From Bacillus sp. B15-48 (lineage in GTDB: Bacteria; Bacillota; Bacilli; Bacillales; Cytobacillaceae): 64,000 nt of DNA. The translations under genes were made by a program, and so were the position numbers. The notes beneath the pieces are model-generated. The model made no database searches and was not told the DNA's origin. It saw nothing but the letters and a program-made list of their open reading frames with translations. Positions 54,659 to 63,785 of this stretch are shown in pieces. Location: NCBI RefSeq assembly GCF_016879755.1, contig NZ_WOFU01000003.1:434001-498000 (forward strand). Direction: 5' to 3'. Positions within the stretch are counted from its first letter, which is position 1. Each line of letters starts with the position of its first letter.

Positions 54659-55441
54659 CTAGTTTCCTCCATTCTCTCTCTCGAAAAGCCATTTGAAGCT
54701 TTCTTCACTTTGTTTTTTAGGCGTGTATTCTAAACCGATATAGCCATCGTATGTATCATTTAAATATTGGAAGATAGATTGATAGTCCAGCTTGCCTGTT
54801 CCGGGTTCATGTCTTCCCGGAACATCCGCTATTTGTACATGTCCAACTAACTCACGATATTGTTTAAATAACGAAAGCGAATTTCCATGAATTCGTTCGA
54901 TATGATAGAAATCAAATTGAAGTTTTACATTTGGTAAATGGACCCTATCTATGATTTTTGTAGCCTGTTCTAAATGATTTAAGAAATAACCCGGCATATC
55001 AAAATCGTTAATCGGTTCCATAAGCAAAGTTATGTTATGCTTGGCAAACTCATTAGCGGCAAACTTTATATTTTCAATGTAGGTGTTAAGCGCTTGTTGA
55101 TCTCCGAGGTCTGGTGTGACACCGGCCATACAATGAATCCGGCTAACTTTTAAAGCTTTTGCATACTGGATACCTGTTTGCACAGACTGACGGAACTCTG
55201 TCACGTGGTTCGCATCAACAGCTATACCACGATCTCCCACGTCCCAATTCCCCGGAGGCAAGTTATGAAGAACCATTGATAATTGGTGTTGCTCAAGCTC
55301 CCGCTGAATCTCTTCTATTGAATAGATATAAGGAAATTGGCATTCAATAAACGAAAATCCAGCTTCACGGGCCTTTTGAAATCGCTCCATAAACGGAACT
55401 TCTGTAAAAATGGTCGTCAAGTTAACAGCAAATTTATTCAT
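54659..55441 (-). CDS. hydroxypyruvate isomerase-family TIM-barrel protein
   Basis: A sugar-isomerase TIM barrel of 260 residues. FSFIECQFPYIYSIEEI begins it, and Glu/Asp/His residues of the metal site are in LLMEPINDFDMPGYFL, LQFDFYHIERIHG, HVQIADVPGRHEPG and YIGLEYTPK. The family includes Hyi and OtnI. With the dehydrogenase behind it, hydroxypyruvate/tartronate semialdehyde interconversion is the natural reading. The ATG at 55441 has AGGAGG five bases upstream. Confidence 0.88.
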   Translation of the reverse strand: MNKFAVNLTTIFTEVPFMERFQKAREAGFSFIECQFPYIYSIEEIQRELEQHQLSMVLHNLPPGNWDVGDRGIAVDANHVTEFRQSVQTGIQYAKALKVSRIHCMAGVTPDLGDQQALNTYIENIKFAANEFAKHNITLLMEPINDFDMPGYFLNHLEQATKIIDRVHLPNVKLQFDFYHIERIHGNSLSLFKQYRELVGHVQIADVPGRHEPGTGKLDYQSIFQYLNDTYDGYIGLEYTPKKQSEESFKWLFERENGGN

Positions 55442-55552
55442 CACAACCTCCTGTTCTTTCCTTAGTGTAAAAGGATAAAAAAATCTATTAAAACTGAGTT
55501 TTCTCTCTATTTAACATAAACTTCTGCCCCAATAATGACAAGCCTGTTTTTA

Positions 55553-55596
55553 GTGATTAGGCGAGAACCCTCGTGACTTTAGTCATGAGTTGTTAA
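55553..55596. mobile_element. solo end-fusion of an IS200/IS605-like element
   Basis: In reverse complement this unit is the left end of the 59235-59671 element up to its hairpin (CAACTCATGACTAAAGTCAC) fused directly to that element's right end (GAGGGTTCTCGCCTAAT). All internal sequence is missing. Confidence 0.6.
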
Positions 55597-55685
55597 CATT
55601 TTATCGTGTCTAGTTATTTTTTTGTTCCTTATCTTAATTTTTAGGCTCTGTTATAACTGCATGTTGATTCACTGTGTTTGAAAAA

Positions 55686-55872
55686 TAAACGGAAAAAATC
55701 CGCTTAAATTGGGAAATACCCTAATTTCCCTAAAAATAAAGGGAGTTTTTCCGGTTATATGATCAAAATCTTTTGATTTTGTCTTATTTAGAGCAGTTAA
55801 CCGGAATATCTCCGCTTATATCTGCTTCTTAAGCCCCCAAGAGATACATTAACCGGAAATTCTCCGCCTATT
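55686..55872. repeat. four spaced CCGGA/TCCGC units
   Basis: Units based on TTAACCGGAAATTCTCCGC lie at about 55686 (diverged), 55743 (inverted), 55796 and 55848, at a spacing of 53-57 bases. This is a second array of phased short palindromic units. The rest of 55597-55912 is empty. Confidence 0.6.
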
Positions 55873-55912
55873 AATTTTTATACAATGACATTGGGGTCAG
55901 TCTCCGCCATAC

Positions 55913-56337
55913 TTACTCTCCCTTCGTAAAATACCCCGCAATCGCTGGAAGACTCTCGAATTCCTTCCTCATGTCCCGGAACGAAATGACATCATTTCCT
56001 CTAAAAAACTCAAAATCTAGTGAATATTCGTGACAGTTTAATGGGGGTTGCTGAAAGGTTTTCGTATAGAATTGGATGGCCTCTCGCTCACTGCTGGCAA
56101 AGATAAAGGTAAAATCCTTTGAGTCATTTTTAAAGAATAAACACCGATCTTACGAAATTTTAAGACATTGTTTTCAATTAGTTCCGCTACTTTCTGGTGA
56201 TCGGCTTGATTAAAATCTAAGCGATCAATCTTGTCATCTAAAGAAATTTTCTGCTCAGCAAGTAAATGGTAGAGATAATGGGCGAGGGAGGATTGTTCAT
56301 AAGTGATCGAATCTAGGTAAACGTCTTTTATAAGCAT
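55913..56337 (-). pseudogene. frameshifted small gene of the replication module
   Basis: The frame from ATG 56337 (GAGGTG upstream) runs to about 56142 (VAELIENNVLKFRKIGVY). The sense then moves to another frame: FFKNDSKDFTFIFASSEREA and RKEFESLPAIAGYFTKGE, with a stop at 55913. One missing T near 56140 accounts for it. The reconstructed protein has about 141 residues, soluble, of unknown family. It lies downstream of the DnaB-like gene. Confidence 0.6.
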
Positions 56338-56391
56338 ATGAGTACACCTCAATTGAAAATTTTTCTATCGTACGATTTTTTTGTTAAATCG

Positions 56392-57655
56392 CTATGCAAG
56401 GATAAGGTTTGGTTCTTTTTGGTCCTCAATCCTCCCTGTATGTTCATTGTAATTTACAGCGACCATTCCAACTGGGCCGTTTCGGTTTTTCGAGACGATG
56501 ATTTCAAGAGAATGATTCTCGGAATCCTTATCATCATACGCTTCACGGTACAAAAACAAAATGACATCAGCGTCCTGCTCAACACTGCCCGATTCCCGAA
56601 TATCAGACATCATCGGTCGTTTATTCGCTCTCGATTCGACCGAGCGATTGAGCTGCGCCAAACAAATGACGGGGCAACGATATTCTTTCGCCATCGTTTT
56701 CAGCGATTTGGATATTTCCGTTACTTGCATATGCGAATTCCCGCTGTAAGATTGACTAGATTGGATTAGAGTTAAATAATCGATAAAAACAATCAGTTTC
56801 TTGTCTGGAAATTGATGCATCAATTTTCGCGTTTTCGCTCTCATTTCGCCAATGCTTTGGCCAGCTCCATCAAATATTTGAATGTTGGTTTCCGTGAGAT
56901 CGCCAATCACACCTGCCCAGTTATCCTTTTGCTTTTGAGTGAGCATTCTTTTTGGATCACGCATTTTTGCTCGGTTAATACCGCCTGTCGAAGCGATTAA
57001 ACGAGAGGTGATCAGCTTTTCAGGCATTTCCAAAGAAAAGACGAGTGGTAGGAACCCGGCCCAACCTGCCATTTTTGCAAAATGAAGCATCACGTCGGTT
57101 TTTCCCATCGATGGTCTTGCTGCTAGAATTGTTACCTCCCCGTCTTGAAAGCCTCCGGTCACTTCATCGAGCTTTTGAATACCAGTTGTCGCACTATCTA
57201 CATGAATTTTATCTTCCCAAGGTGCTTCATAGATTTCCGTCAACGCCTGTTGGATTGACGTATGATCCTCCAATTGCACTTGGTTAATTCTATCCAATTC
57301 GGCTACTACTTTAGCAATCTCCCAATCATTCATCGCTGCTCGATTTATAATATTACGCTTTTCCCGCTCCTTCCACAGTTCCAGAATGAGCTTCTCTGTA
57401 TCTTCAAATTTCTCCACATCCGCAAATGATAACAGCTCCAGAAAGGTAAGACATTCCACCTAGTGATTCGAGGTCCGGCACGGTTGTAAAGTGAAGCAAA
57501 TCAATCTTCTTGCCCGTTCGGCTTAACTCCAGCATTTCACGCATGATTTCTTTATGACGTGTACTTTCTAGCTGTTCAGGTTGAATCACGGTATCTTTAA
57601 GCAAATAATCCGCTTTCATCAGGCTACCTAAGAACGTTTTTTCAACGATACTCAT
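56392..57655 (-). pseudogene. DnaB-like replicative helicase, frameshifted
   Basis: The N-terminal DnaB domain (FLGSLMKADYLLKD, KEIMREMLELSRTGKKIDLL, LESLGGMSYLS) starts at 57655. It changes frame at about 57436-57443, where one extra G turns SELLSFADVEKFED out of frame. The RecA-like core follows in the other frame: Walker A AARPSMGKTDVMLH, Walker B LIVFIDYLTLIQ, AQLNRSVESR and DIRESGSVEQDADVILFLYR. As written, the product is split, so replicative function is unlikely unless slippage restores it. It overlaps the upstream dnaD-like gene by four bases. Confidence 0.75.
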
Positions 57656-58629
57656 GATTCTTCACCTGCTGTAAGATCGAGTTTAAATTCAGCTGGAATC
57701 GCTCTTCCGGCAGGGAACGATTGCGTTAATGGTCTGGATTTATGCTCAGGTTTTTGGTTTTCCTGATAGGAATCAATTTCTTCGACCGTCAGTAACGATT
57801 CATTTTCCCAGTTTTTGAGAATCCCAATAATATAGTTCAGCCTTCGCTTGTTATTGGCACAGGCAATATTCATCGCTTTTATAATCACTGCTTTTGGCTG
57901 TAAAAAGCAAGAATCCTCTAACCACGACAACAACTGCTCTTTTGCATTCACATTCGAAAAACCAAACCCATTGGAATCCCAAAATTCAATGATTTCTTTC
58001 ACTTCTTCTGTTTTTTGAATACTTTGCGAGGGGTTCTTTGTATCTGAATTATTCTCTATACTTGGGTAAAAAGCTTTTTCTTTTTGTTTTTGTTTTTCTT
58101 TTTGCCCACGTATCGTAAAATGGCATGGTGACGTCTCGTTCAGTTCATCCTCTTCCGTTAAAATTGGATCGTATTCCTCTTCGGCTTTTTCAACAAACAA
58201 CCTATCTTGTTTACAAAACGATTCATAGAGGCTGTTAATTTCCTGTTTGTGAATGGATTCCGCAACATATTCGATGAGCGATAGATCCTCCACCTCTTTT
58301 AATTCAGAAGAAATACAATCCATGATCGGTTTCCCGCCTTTATGGAGATTCTCTTTTCCCCAGTTTTTAATTGCGAGTTCTCTAGTTTCGGGATTGTAAC
58401 GAATCAGCTTGTGATGCAGGGTGAATCGCTCCATTAACGCCTGAACACTCTCAATTGAATAGCCCAAATCAAATGCCATTTGTTTTTTCGTAATTTTATA
58501 GATTCCGATTTGGGTCGTTTGCGGATTCGTAAGCAGATAAAGGTAAAAGTATTTGTCCTCTGGGCTCATCTCTTCCATCACAACCGGATTCTTCCAAAAC
58601 TCAGTACGCACCATTCGATATTTAGCCAT
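57652..58629 (-). CDS. DnaD-domain replication protein (phage/plasmid type)
   Basis: A 325-residue replisome organiser. The N-terminal winged-helix region (1-100) has TEFWKNPVVMEEMSPEDKYF and QIGIYKITKKQMAFDLGY. A central polar linker holds a KEKQKQKEK run. The C-terminal DnaD-like domain (about 210-280) has IIEFWDSNGFGFSNVNAKEQ and RRLNYIIGILKNWENESL. Such proteins load the helicase encoded next to it. It overlaps that gene by ATGA. The pairing with a DnaB-like helicase is typical of phages of Bacillus; no other phage genes were seen. Confidence 0.82.
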   Translation of the reverse strand: MAKYRMVRTEFWKNPVVMEEMSPEDKYFYLYLLTNPQTTQIGIYKITKKQMAFDLGYSIESVQALMERFTLHHKLIRYNPETRELAIKNWGKENLHKGGKPIMDCISSELKEVEDLSLIEYVAESIHKQEINSLYESFCKQDRLFVEKAEEEYDPILTEEDELNETSPCHFTIRGQKEKQKQKEKAFYPSIENNSDTKNPSQSIQKTEEVKEIIEFWDSNGFGFSNVNAKEQLLSWLEDSCFLQPKAVIIKAMNIACANNKRRLNYIIGILKNWENESLLTVEEIDSYQENQKPEHKSRPLTQSFPAGRAIPAEFKLDLTAGEES

Positions 58630-58751
58630 CCTTAATCACGATCCTTTCAATTATGAAAATACCTTCTATCGTTCATATAGGGGGAAAAAGGGAAAATCGA
58701 CAGAATCGTTTTACTGAATTTGTGACTGTTTTATGACCATTTATAAAAATA

Positions 58752-58801
58752 GGGTCAGTCCCCCGGTGAAGTAAAGCATTACTTCGTCGTGGAACTGACC
58801 C
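58752..58801. repeat. palindrome family A supplying a stop codon
   Basis: AGGGTCAGTCCCCCGGTGAA / TTCGTCGTGGAACTGACCC. Its right arm contains the last eight codons and the TAA of the UvrA-like frame, so the repeat truncates or ends that gene. Confidence 0.75.
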
Positions 58802-59234
58802 TACACTCCTTTAACCATTTCGCTGTCAATGTTTCTGCCTTTAACATCTCTTCTGGTGTGCCTTCAAATACAATATGTCCGCCTTGTTTTCCTCCACCTG
58901 GGCCCAATTCAATTACCCAATCGCTCGCCGCGATAAAGTCTAGATTGTGTTCGATGATGATAACTGAATTCCCTCTGTTTACGAGTTTTTGAAATACCTC
59001 TAAGAGCTTTCCATTATCTTTTATGTGCAGTCCTAAGGATGGCTCGTCTAATAAATAGATTTGTCCTTCTTTTTGTAAATGGCTGGCAAGTTTTAGACGT
59101 TGGATTTCCCCTCCGCTTAGGGAACTAGTTGTCTGTCCGAGAGTTAAATAACCTAACCCTACGTCTTGTAACGTATTCACTCTTTTAATAATCTTTGGCA
59201 TTTTAAAGTAGTGAATCGCCTCGTCTATCGTTAA
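58779..59234 (-). pseudogene. UvrA-like protein, 3' piece (second ABC signature and Walker B)
   Basis: It continues the broken UvrA-like gene from TIDEAIHYFKMPKII through VGLGYLTLGQTTSSLSGGEI (signature), IYLLDEPSLGLH (Walker B) and SVIIIEHNLDFIA. It ends in a palindrome. Its frame joins exactly to the middle piece when the 437-bp element is removed, restoring KNIVEILTIDEA. Confidence 0.8.
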
Positions 59235-59671
59235 CTGTCAACAACTCATGACTAAAGTCACGAGCTTGTGAAGGCAAAAATCGCCTTCTGGTATCAACAG
59301 CCCAATATACGCCCATTGGCATACCGATTTAATCACCTTCTTTAAGAGGTGAACTGTTTGACGAGGAACCAAGCAAACCCCGTATTGATGTATCACATGT
59401 GCTTGGCTATCGCTACATGCAACGGATTTTGTTCGTGTTGCTTGAACATTTTACGATGCAGAGCTTTTCCTGCATCAACCCTATATGTTCAGTTTTCAAA
59501 GAACAATTTCTAGTTAAATTATAGCATGTATGTTGTGCGATACAAAAAAATTGACTGACATGTCGGATATTTAATCTAGTACAAAAATCTCACGATTTTC
59601 TAGCACTAGACCGTATCCGAAGGCGATTCATCTCATGACTGAAGTCACGAGGGTTCTCGCCTAATTACTAA
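59235..59671. mobile_element. non-autonomous IS200/IS605-like element (437 bp)
   Basis: The ends carry similar hairpins: left CTCATGACTAAAGTCACGAG, right CTCATGACTGAAGTCACGAG with GGTTCTCGCC behind it, as in IS200/IS605 right ends. No transposase frame lies inside. There is no target duplication beyond an ambiguous TAA, as expected for this superfamily. It splits the UvrA-like gene; a 44-bp end fusion lies at 55553. Confidence 0.75.
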
Positions 59672-60077
59672 AATCTCGACGATATTTTTATCTTGAAATC
59701 GATAGGACAGTGCTTCGTCTGAATATCTCGTACCTCCACACGCTTCACATGGAAGCGTTACTGGATCTGCAAATGCTACTTCTGGCGTTAAGACTCCTTT
59801 TCCTTTACAAATCGGACATGCTCCGAAAGAGTTAAAGCTGAATAAACCTGCTGGTTGCCCTGTTTCTTTTGAAAGGATGGAGCGAACATCATCCATGATT
59901 CCCATATATGTTGCTAATGTCGAACGGTTAGAGATTCCTATCCTGCCTTGCCCGACCATAATGGTTTCTGGATAACCTTCTGAAAATGCACCGAACATTA
60001 AGGAGCTTTTCCCTGAACCAGATACTCCACATATAGAGACTAAGACGTTTTTAGGAATATTGACGCTTATCTTTTTT
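59672..60077 (-). pseudogene. UvrA-like protein, middle piece (second Walker A, zinc region)
   Basis: The reconstructed frame begins with LKKISVNIPKNVLVSICGVS and Walker A GVSGSGKSSL. The Cys-rich segment CPICKGKGVL ... CEACGGTRYSDEAL is the zinc finger of the C-terminal half of UvrA proteins. It is bounded by the IS4-family element at one end and the 437-bp element at the other. Confidence 0.8.
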
Positions 60078-60082
60078 AAGTT

Positions 60083-61615
60083 ACTCAAACTTCGCACCTA
60101 AATAATTAGGAACGATAGTTGATTTTGTTTGGTTCTTCTATATTTCAATATGATCCTTGACAATATGGTTTATAAATACAAAAAACACCTCATTCTTTGG
60201 TATAGTGGATTTGTCGAGAATACACTACCACACAGAAGATGTGTCCCCTATATGATAGAGCATAATAACCAAAACAATCAACTACCAAAAGAATTAAAAT
60301 CAGTATTCAGTGAATTAGAGATATTTAAACATCTTCGAAAAGCTGGAATTACTAAGAAGTTTGGCTTCACAGCTACCTATTTGTTCCAACTTGTTTTTTG
60401 TTTAATCTTCCATCATAAAAGTTGGTTTACACTGTTAACATCAAAGAAGAGAGACTGTTATCCAGCTAAGGACGCTGTTTATCGTTTTATGAATCATTCC
60501 AAGTTTGCTTGGCGTCGCTTTTTAACCTTTTTAAGTGCTCATGCCGTCCAAAAAGTTGATGCGCTTACAGATGTAAAGCGTCCAAAAGTATTGATTATAG
60601 ACGATTCCATGTTTGATCGTAATCGTAGTAAAAAGGTTGAACTTCTCGCACGTTGTATGGACCATTCTTCTTTGAAGAAACGTTTCTATAAAGGCTTTCG
60701 CATGCTTACCCTGGGCTGGTCAGATGGTTTTACGTTTATGCCACTTGATTTTACTTTACTGAGTTCAAAGAGCGCACAAATCAACGGAATTTCCGAGAAC
60801 ATTGACAAACGTACTTCAGGATATAAACGTCGTGTAGAAGCGTTAGAATCAGCTCCTGCCATTATTCCAAGTATGATTGAAAGGTCATTACAAGCAGGCG
60901 TATCAGCTGAATATGTGTTAATGGATACTTGGTTTACTCAACACCCCCTTATTCAATCCATCGTTGAAATCGGTATTGACGTAATTGGCATGGTGAAAGC
61001 AACCAATCAACGCTATTTAGTGAACAATCAAAGGCTATCTTTGAAAGAACTATATAAGGTTGCAGCTCCTGTTTCAGACAAAAAAGGCATTTTGCGATCG
61101 ATTCATACAACGATGGCAAATGGTATTGAAGTCAAGGTCGTATTTGTTCAAAACCGCAATAAGAAGAGTGAATGGCTGGCAATTCTCAGCACTGATTATA
61201 CGCTTTCTGAACAAGAAATCGTACGCATCTATGGAATGCGATGGGATATTGAGGTCTTCTTTAAGACGACCAAGTCTCTACTGCGCCTGCAAAAAGAGTT
61301 CCAGGGTATGTCATATGATTTACTTATCAGTCACACAACCATTGTGTTTTCCAGATACATTGTCTTGTCGTGGCAGAATCGTTGTAATACAGATCAACGA
61401 ACATTAGGTGGAATCTTCTATGAACTTTGTGATGAAGTAAACGAACTTGATTGGGCTGTAGCTTTACAGCAATTAATCGAGCTTCTTGAAGGTACCCTAA
61501 AAAAATCAAATAAAACCATTCAAAAATTAATCAAAAGTCAACTTCAGCAATGGATTGACGGTCTGCCTAACTATATCAAGGCTTATTTGTCGATCTCAGT
61601 CTGCGAAGTTTGAGT
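60083..61615 (+). mobile_element. IS4-family insertion sequence
   Basis: A 1533-bp element with 14-bp terminal inverted repeats ACTCAAACTTCGCA and a 5-bp target duplication AAGTT (60078-60082 and 61616-61620). Removing the element plus one AAGTT restores the UvrA-like frame as NNLKKISVNIP. It carries one intact transposase gene. Confidence 0.92.
60252..61613 (+). CDS. IS4-family transposase
   Basis: A DDE transposase of 453 residues. LIIDDSMFDRNRSKKVELLA holds the first Asp, YVLMDTWFTQHPLI the second, and RIYGMRWDIEVFFKTTKSLL is the YREK-type region with the catalytic Glu. The start is uncertain: the ATG at 60252 (MIEHNNQNNQ) is a plausible start but without a strong ribosome-binding site; the frame is open back to 60129. 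The stop lies inside the right inverted repeat. The frame is intact. Confidence 0.9.
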   Translation: MIEHNNQNNQLPKELKSVFSELEIFKHLRKAGITKKFGFTATYLFQLVFCLIFHHKSWFTLLTSKKRDCYPAKDAVYRFMNHSKFAWRRFLTFLSAHAVQKVDALTDVKRPKVLIIDDSMFDRNRSKKVELLARCMDHSSLKKRFYKGFRMLTLGWSDGFTFMPLDFTLLSSKSAQINGISENIDKRTSGYKRRVEALESAPAIIPSMIERSLQAGVSAEYVLMDTWFTQHPLIQSIVEIGIDVIGMVKATNQRYLVNNQRLSLKELYKVAAPVSDKKGILRSIHTTMANGIEVKVVFVQNRNKKSEWLAILSTDYTLSEQEIVRIYGMRWDIEVFFKTTKSLLRLQKEFQGMSYDLLISHTTIVFSRYIVLSWQNRCNTDQRTLGGIFYELCDEVNELDWAVALQQLIELLEGTLKKSNKTIQKLIKSQLQQWIDGLPNYIKAYLSISVCEV

Positions 61616-61620
61616 AAGTT

Positions 61621-63032
61621 ATTGTTACTAGCCCTTTTTATTGTAAAATAACCTTCTATATCCCTTGGATTTTTGTTGATTTTTAGCTTGTGGTTTAGGT
61701 TTGTTGCAGCTTTTGAGTTTTTTAGTCCTGCTAACTTTCCTTGATAAACCACTTCCCCTCCATTTACACCTGCTCCTGGTCCCATCTCGATGATTTCATC
61801 TGCTGCATTTATGACAGATAAATCGTGTTCGATGACAATGACGGTATTATGTTCGGCTTTTATCTTTCTCATCATTTGGATGACCATATTCACTTCTTCT
61901 GGATGGAGTCCTGCACTTGGTTCGTCGAAAATGTATGTAAGATTGTTGAGGCTGCTCCCCAAATGACGAGCAATTTTTTTACCCTTTGCGCTTCGCCACC
62001 GGATAAGGTGCCCATTTTTCTTGATAGACTCAAATAGCCTAATCCCATTTCAACTAGTTGGATGATATGCGGGATTGCTTGTTGGGCGATTGATTCTCCC
62101 ATCGGATCTTTTATGTCCGTTAGTTCTTCCAGTAGTTCGGTAAGCTCTAATTGATCGTATTCTGCGATATTTAAACCATTGATTCTACAGGCCAATACCT
62201 TTGGATTTAGGCCTGAACCTTGGCAGGTTGAACATAAGAATCGAGTGGATACGGCTAAGACGTCATCTTCGGTTACTTCTTTTAGCTTTGAGATATCTCT
62301 ATTAATATAGAGACGAGTAAAACTAGGCAATATCCCATCCCACTCATGTGGTTGAGGTCCGTTTTTTGTATGAAACGGTGCAAAGACTCTTTCACCTTCT
62401 TTGGGACCATTTAATAGTAGCTGGAGTTCGTCTTCTGAGTAATCTTTTATTGGTTTATCCGGATCAAATAATCCACCGGTTATCATCCATCTACCTTGCC
62501 AACCTGAAGGCGATAATGGCTTAAATTTCACTGCATACTCTCGAAGTGACTTGCTGCAATCAATCATTTTATCGAGGTCCGGCGCAATGACCTCCCCAAA
62601 TCCACCACATTCTGGACATCTCCCAAAAGAACTTTGGCTCGAAAAGTCGTTGGCAGAACCGATTGATGGCTTTCCTATCCTTGAGAACAAAAGTCGAATC
62701 AATGGATGGATATCCATATAGGTGCCTACGGTTGAGCGGGAATTACCCCCTATAGGTCTCTGTTCTACTACTACAACCGGGCTTAAATTTTGCATAAGAT
62801 TGGCATTGGGCCTTTCGTACCTTGGCATTTGATTTCTAACATAGAGAGGATAGTTCAAAATCATTTGTCTTCTGCTTTCTGTTGCTAATGTATCAAAAAC
62901 AACAGAGCTCTTTCCTGAACCTGAAAGACCAGTAAATACAATGATTTTTTCTTTTGGAATGATTAAATCTACATTTTTCAAATTATTTTCTTTAAGTCCT
63001 CTTAAAATGATTTTATCTTTTCTTTCTGACAT
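61621..63032 (-). pseudogene. UvrA-like ABC ATPase, 5' half with frameshift
   Basis: The N-terminal half of a UvrA paralogue (UvrA2/DrrC-like). Walker A is FTGLSGSGKSSVVFD near 35, the Cys region GRCPECGGFG and STCQGSGL, and the signature LSGGEAQRVK. Right after that, a run of seven A (about 61974-61980) puts the rest out of frame. ARHLGSSLNNLTYIFDEPSA and the Walker B/H-loop part VIVIEHDLS continue in the other frame. Eight A would restore it. The IS4-family element follows at 61615. UvrA acts in nucleotide excision repair; UvrA2 paralogues are tied to drug tolerance. Confidence 0.82.
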
Positions 63033-63347
63033 ATTATCACCGTTTCTGTTTTATCACCTTTGCTCCCTTAAGTTTGCTACAAGTCTAGCCAACCTTGATC
63101 GAAGGGATACCTTTCAAGCTCTCTGGAGAACAGTGACAGGCATGCCCCGAAATTGTACAGTTATTTTGATGAACTCTGTCTTATGGAAATTATTTATATC
63201 ATGCATCGAATTCCTTCATTAGACAAGGTGAAATACTGTTATCATTGTCTAACATTGAATAATTCTCCCACTTCCTCCATAATATGAAATAGAAGATAGG
63301 TTTCTAGTGTCGCTAAACACCTAACCAAATGTTTTCCTAATATAAAG
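63033..63347. other. upstream region of the UvrA-like gene, no gene
   Basis: No frame with a ribosome-binding site and no clear hairpin; the promoter was not identified. Confidence 0.35.
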
Positions 63348-63452
63348 TGAAACTTCAATCATTGGGGGTTTTCTTCATCCCCCACTTACAATTCTTATTG
63401 CTTTCGAATTCTTGAAGTAGGGGTCTTACAGCCAGTTAACCTGCGATAAACT
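63348..63452. repeat. decayed relative of the 199-bp element
   Basis: ATAAAGTGAAACTTCAATCA, GGGGTTTTCTTCATCCCCCA and, at the far end, CAGCCAGTTAACCTGCGATA follow the order of 45519-45717, with a shortened centre and mutated terminal repeats. Confidence 0.55.
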
Positions 63453-63481
63453 CTTTGGATGGACCTTAGGAGGATTTAAAA

Positions 63482-63667
63482 ATGTTATATTTTTTAGCTA
63501 TTGTATTACCTCCTGTCGCTGTATTGTTGGCAGGAAAGCCGATTCAAGCGCTTTTAAACTTTTTTCTCACGCTGTTGGGGTGGGTTCCCGGTATGATTCA
63601 CGCCGTCCTAGTCGTTCTCGATCACAAAGCAGACAAAAGAGCGAAAAAATACGGTCATCGCGGCTGA
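63482..63667 (+). CDS. YqaE/Pmp3-family small membrane protein
   Basis: A 61-residue protein with two hydrophobic segments: LAIVLPPVAVLLAGKPIQAL, then NFFLTLLGWVPGMIHAVLVV. The C-terminal tail is basic (KADKRAKKYGHRG). This is the Pmp3/YqaE layout linked to membrane potential and stress in other organisms. AGGAGG lies before the ATG. A strong terminator follows. Confidence 0.85.
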   Translation: MLYFLAIVLPPVAVLLAGKPIQALLNFFLTLLGWVPGMIHAVLVVLDHKADKRAKKYGHRG

Positions 63668-63755
63668 CATGGATTAAGGGGACAGGTCCCTCGACCCGTT
63701 TCTTCACTTAACTCATGGGACGCCGGGAAACTACGGCCCAAGAGTCCAAAAGATA

Positions 63756-63785
63756 AAAGCTCAGAACCGTTCTGAGCTTTTTTTC
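63756..63785 (+). terminator. terminator after the YqaE-like gene
   Basis: AAAGCTCAGAAC-CG-TTCTGAGCTTTTTTTC: perfect stem and T-run. The remaining DNA to the window end has only GGGACAGGTCCC-type short palindromes and no gene. Confidence 0.85.
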
